Both the position numbers and the translations under genes were made by a program. Positions 61,429 through 64,000 of a stretch of DNA of 64,000 bases are shown here, one piece after another. Each line of letters starts with the position of its first letter. Position 1 is the stretch's first letter. The notes beneath the pieces were generated by a model. The model was not told the origin of the DNA, did not search any database, and saw only the letters and a program-made list of their open reading frames with translations. Source of the DNA: Deltaproteobacteria bacterium (GTDB lineage Bacteria; Desulfobacterota; Desulfuromonadia; Geobacterales; Pseudopelobacteraceae); NCBI GenBank assembly GCA_016182975.1, contig JACPFJ010000023.1, forward strand, positions 62,001 through 126,000. The letters are read 5' to 3'.

Positions 61429-61578
61429 TTACTCCCGTACCTGTACGTCCACATAGATGATGAACTTGGTGATGGTCAGGTCCTCCAGCCCCATCGGTCC
61501 GAAGGAGTGCGGCTTGGTGGTGAAGATGCCAACTTTGAAGAGATGAATGTCGCCCGCGCCCTGTACGTAGACATATAG
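61429..61578 (-). pseudogene. 3' fragment of an unrecognised gene (copy 1)
   Basis: An open minus-strand tail reads GAGDIHLFKVGIFTTKPHSF, FGPMGLEDLTITKFIIYVD and VQVRE before a TAA (61431-61429). The gene's 5' part is missing. A second, more decayed copy of the same gene end occurs at 63817-63906. I do not recognise the family. Confidence 0.55.
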
Positions 61579-61707
61579 GACCTGTTCGAATTCGCTCACC
61601 TTCAGGCGGGCGTGGTCAAGACCGAAGAGATAGAAAAGCTGCTGGAAGGGGCGGACGAGGAGAAGAAGCGGACGATCATGAAGATCATCCGGGCGGTGGT
61701 GCGGTGA
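61579..61707 (+). pseudogene. 3' fragment of an XRE-type regulator gene (copy 1)
   Basis: The frame reads DLFEFAHLQAGVVKTEEIEK and then LLEGADEEKKRTIMKIIRAV to a TGA at 61705-61707. An in-frame TAG just upstream shows that the HTH half is missing. Two more copies of this 3' end lie at 62568-62750 and 63696-63808; the attached HTH half is only partly present in copy 2. Confidence 0.8.
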
Positions 61708-61797
61708 GGTTCAATAAATCGGTATCTATTCCATTATGCCGAAATGCCTGATATAGTGACGTCAGGTTCCATCACAAATAACAAAGCGATTCAGACA

Positions 61798-62130
61798 ATG
61801 GCAAGGAAACTGCCCAAAAAAATCGAACGGGTTCTGGCGGAGACAAAGGCCCAATTAAGCGCTTTGTATCCCCATCGCCTGAAGGATGTCATCCTGTTTG
61901 GCTCATATGCCCGTGGGGATTATACAACAGGGTCGGATATCGACCTGCTGCTGCTGCTCGACCAGGTGACAGACCCCGGTGCCGAGCGAGATCGCTATTT
62001 CCCAGCCATCTGTGACCTCTCACTTAAGTACGATACGGTAGTTTCAGTCATCCCCATGGACTATGAAACCTATCGTTCCAAGAAGACCCCCCTTATTCTG
62101 AACGCACAAAAGGAAGGGAAGCGGATATGA
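61798..62130 (+). CDS. mntA: MntA-type nucleotidyltransferase, second pair
   Basis: This minimal nucleotidyltransferase has the GSYARGDYTTGSDIDLLLLL signature. The ATG at 61798 (MARKLPKK) gives 110 residues; an upstream ATG at 61744 would give 128 residues and neither has a clear ribosome binding site. As in the first pair the stop overlaps the HEPN gene start as ATGA. In known systems such a protein AMPylates the HEPN toxin. It lies between XRE-regulator fragments at 61.6 and 62.6 kb. Confidence 0.83.
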   Translation: MARKLPKKIERVLAETKAQLSALYPHRLKDVILFGSYARGDYTTGSDIDLLLLLDQVTDPGAERDRYFPAICDLSLKYDTVVSVIPMDYETYRSKKTPLILNAQKEGKRI

Positions 62131-62507
62131 CCGAGCCGGTCCGGGAGCTTCTGGACAAGGCAGCCCAAAGCATCAGCGCGGCTGAGTTGCTGCTGAAGGA
62201 CGACTACACAGACTTTGCCGCAAGCAGAACCTACTATGCCATGTTCTACACTATCGAAGCCTTGCTGCTGAGCCGGGAATATTCCTTCTCCAAACATTCC
62301 GCCGTCATCTCCGCCTTCGGCAAGGAGTTCGTCAAGACGGGAATCTTTGACAGCCGCTTCCACCATTTCATCCTCAACGCTTTTGATTTGAGAAATGCCG
62401 GTGACTATGGCGCCATCCATGCCGTCAGTGAGGAGAAAGCACGGCAGACCATAGAAGAAGCCCGTGAATTGCTTGCCGCGATCTCGCAGTATCTTGAAGC
62501 CGAATAA
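62127..62507 (+). CDS. hepT: HEPN-domain protein, second MNT/HEPN pair
   Basis: This 126-residue HEPN protein has the family core AASRTYYAMFYTIEALLLS and KHSAVISAFGKEF, close in pattern to the first pair at 31.3 kb. The RNAGDYG sequence (about 88-94) is the R-x4-Y active-site form. It is translationally coupled to the nucleotidyltransferase gene by an ATGA overlap. A toxin role and its target are inferred from known pairs. Confidence 0.83.
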   Translation: MTEPVRELLDKAAQSISAAELLLKDDYTDFAASRTYYAMFYTIEALLLSREYSFSKHSAVISAFGKEFVKTGIFDSRFHHFILNAFDLRNAGDYGAIHAVSEEKARQTIEEARELLAAISQYLEAE

Positions 62508-62567
62508 GATTTGTTCAGCCAGCCAATTCATGCAAGGCGGCCAATTGGTCGCCTTTTCTGTTCTGTA

Positions 62568-62750
62568 AACTCCCTCGAAACCATGGAAAGCATTGCCCGA
62601 GCGCTTGAGGTGGAAATCAAGGACCTGTTCGAATTCGCTCACCTTCAGGCGGGCGGGGTCAAGGCCGAAGAGCTGGAAAAACTGCCGGAAGGAGCGGACG
62701 AGGAGAAAGATCGGACAAACATGAAGATCATCCGGGCGGTGGTGCGGTGA
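62568..62750 (+). pseudogene. 3' fragment of an XRE-type regulator gene (copy 2)
   Basis: The frame starts mid-domain with NSLETMESIARALEVEIKDL, the end of a Cro/C1 helix-turn-helix domain, and continues to a TGA at 62748-62750. The first helices are missing upstream. It is the longest of the three copies, and it fills most of the gap between the HEPN gene and the DUF1778 gene. Confidence 0.82.
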
Positions 62751-62848
62751 GGGTGGCAGGGCGTCAAGCCGGAAGGATCAATAATATTCAATAAAATGTT
62801 GCCAGATTGGCACCACAAATGTAATATCTTCCTTACGGAGGAATTACC

Positions 62849-63154
62849 ATGCAAACGGCAAAAACCCGAAGAACATCAGCCAAGCCGGTGGCGGACGACC
62901 GGATTACGGCGCGCATACCCCGCGCCAACCGCCTGATCATCGAACGTGCCGCCGCCGTGTACGGCGCTACCCTCAACCAGTTCATCGTGCAGACCGCACT
63001 TGATCGTGCCGGTGAAATCCTTGAGCGTGAAGAGGCGTTGCGTCTATCCGAAAGAGACTCCCAAACCTTTCTCGCTGCCCTGGAAAACCCGCCTGAACCA
63101 TCCGAAAAACTTATCGAAGCGATGAAAGCACACAACCGGCTGGTGAAATGCTGA
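62849..63154 (+). CDS. tacA: DUF1778 (TacA-type) antitoxin
   Basis: This 101-residue protein has a ribbon-helix-helix type N-terminal part (DDRITARIPRANRLIIERAA) and the DUF1778 pattern ATLNQFIVQTALDRAGEI. In known modules TacA represses its operon and neutralises the partner acetyltransferase. TTACGGAGGAATTACC gives a strong ribosome binding site. Its stop overlaps the GNAT gene by seven bases, as is usual for these modules. Confidence 0.9.
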   Translation: MQTAKTRRTSAKPVADDRITARIPRANRLIIERAAAVYGATLNQFIVQTALDRAGEILEREEALRLSERDSQTFLAALENPPEPSEKLIEAMKAHNRLVKC

Positions 63155-63672
63155 TCATCCGGCCTTTGGACCCGTCCCATGACCGCAAGGCCTTTGATTG
63201 CGGTGTTCCGGTCCTGAACGATTTCCTGCAAAAAACAGCCCGGCAACATCGGGACAAGGGGTTGTCCAACACCTTTGTGCTGCTCGACGAGGCTGCCCCG
63301 CAAGAGATACTCGGCTTTTTCACTCTCTCGTTTCTTGAGGTTGACGCAGCTACCCTTCACAGAGAATATTCCCGCCACCTTCCCAGATCGTCACGCCTGC
63401 CGTCTGCAAAGCTGGCGCGGCTTGCGGTTGACAAACGCTGCCATGGCAAAGGTTACGGCGAGCTGCTGATGGCGGATGCCGTTAAAAGGATCATGGCGAC
63501 CATCAACGAGTCAGGAGGCATTACCGGATTCTTTGTGGATGCGAAAGATGAACATGCCCGACGGTTCTATCTCCGTTTCGGCTTTATTCCCCTTCAGGAT
63601 GCCCCGCTCACGTTGTTTCTTCCGCTGCAAACGCTGCTGAAAGGTCTCGAGAAGTCAGCTGCCAACAGATGA
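63148..63672 (+). CDS. tacT: GNAT acetyltransferase toxin (TacT-type)
   Basis: This 174-residue GNAT-fold protein follows and overlaps its DUF1778 partner. The acetyl-CoA-binding part is seen in LARLAVDKRCHGKGYGELLM (about 91-110), with the R/Q-x-x-G-x-G/A pattern as RCHGKGYG. A C-terminal catalytic-type Tyr lies in RRFYLRFGF. Known TacT proteins acetylate aminoacyl-tRNA and stop translation; that activity is inferred here from the pairing and fold. Confidence 0.88.
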   Translation: MLIIRPLDPSHDRKAFDCGVPVLNDFLQKTARQHRDKGLSNTFVLLDEAAPQEILGFFTLSFLEVDAATLHREYSRHLPRSSRLPSAKLARLAVDKRCHGKGYGELLMADAVKRIMATINESGGITGFFVDAKDEHARRFYLRFGFIPLQDAPLTLFLPLQTLLKGLEKSAANR

Positions 63673-63695
63673 TCGAAGCGGAAATAAAGGGTCCA

Positions 63696-63808
63696 TTCGC
63701 ATTCGCTCACCTTCAGGCGGGCGGGTCAGAGTCGAAGAGCTGGAAAAACTGCCGGAAGGGGCGGACGAGGAGAAAAGGCGGACGATCATGAAGATCATCC
63801 GGGCGGTT
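63696..63808 (+). pseudogene. 3' fragment of an XRE-type regulator gene (copy 3)
   Basis: A nucleotide match to copies 1 and 2 runs from ATTCGCTCACCTTCAGGCGG (63701) to ATCATCCGGGCGGT, with a one-base deletion that breaks the frame. Behind it the DNA turns to a different sequence. It is the shortest copy. Confidence 0.78.
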
Positions 63809-63816
63809 GATACTCT

Positions 63817-63906
63817 TACTCGCGCACCTGGCCGTCGCCGTAGACGATGAGCCAGGTCCTCCAGCCCCATCGGACCGAAGGCGAACAACTTGCAGATTCC
63901 CCCCGG
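63817..63906 (-). pseudogene. 3' fragment of the unrecognised gene (copy 2)
   Basis: The minus strand reads FAFGPMGLEDL and, in another frame after a roughly 12-base loss, a tail ending QVRE and TAA. It matches the end of copy 1 at 61429-61578. It is clearly decayed. Confidence 0.5.
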
Positions 63907-63940
63907 AATTCCCCGGGGCCGCGCTTCGTGCGTACAGGGG

Positions 63941-64000
63941 TCAGTGGCTGTCCCGCACCTGCTCGATGAACCTGCCGATGACCTCATGCACCTGGTCCGC
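63941..64000 (-). CDS. Possible C-terminal end of a gene cut by the window
   Basis: From the window end the minus strand is open as DQVHEVIGRFIEQVRDSH before a TGA at 63943-63941. Only about 19 codons are visible, so no identification is possible. Confidence 0.3.
   Translation of the reverse strand, partial: ADQVHEVIGRFIEQVRDSH

Overview
The window looks like chromosome of a Geobacteraceae-type deltaproteobacterium (Desulfuromonadia). Supporting signs are high G+C coding DNA, a flhF-flhG-fliA-flgFGAHIJNKL flagellar order, a separate flbD-motA-motB set, pyruvate phosphate dikinase, an orphan pseudopilin, SelB, and a GEMM-I riboswitch that carries the adenine described for cyclic AMP-GMP riboswitches of Geobacter. 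No species is claimed. I found no rRNA, tRNA, CRISPR array, transposase or integrase gene.

Layout. 0-11 kb: flagellar operon on the + strand, entered inside flhA and closed by a terminator after flgL. 11-16.8 kb: housekeeping genes (TANGO2-like protein, nitroreductase, glycosyltransferase) and a two-component system whose regulator gene is preceded by a heptanucleotide repeat. 17-25 kb: type I restriction-modification module (hsdR, a broken AlbA_2-type regulator, hsdM, and an hsdS with an extra C-terminal domain) placed 17 bp before selB. 25-31.7 kb: selB, a molybdopterin oxidoreductase, ACT protein, deformylase, AMMECR1 protein and a MntA/HepT-type pair. 31.8-42 kb: uvrB, gspG, ppdK, a chemotaxis receptor, gltX and an acyl-CoA ligase. 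42-45 kb: a TPP-riboswitch thiamine operon whose thiS is internally deleted. 45-48.7 kb: a DTBS/DRTGG protein, then flbD-motA-motB. 48.5-54 kb: ttcA, metX under a SAM-I riboswitch, a lipoprotein and two cobalamin methyltransferases. 54.1-54.8 kb: GEMM-I riboswitch and a small secreted protein. 54.8-56.6 kb: typA. 56.7-64 kb: a defence and toxin-antitoxin island.

The island at 57-64 kb holds a hicB pseudogene, a two-subunit restriction system (nuclease-methyltransferase fusion plus a separate specificity subunit), and a divergent XRE controller whose intergenic region carries a perfect 18-bp palindrome. Next comes an array in which two toxin-antitoxin modules (nucleotidyltransferase/HEPN and DUF1778/GNAT) sit between three decayed copies of the 3' end of one XRE-regulator gene, spaced about 1.05 kb apart.

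The most notable signals are the GEMM-I riboswitch with an apparent ON terminator before an orphan secreted protein, the repeat-flanked toxin-antitoxin array, the thiS lesion behind an intact riboswitch, the HsdS fusion, and the restriction controller with a likely leaderless promoter.
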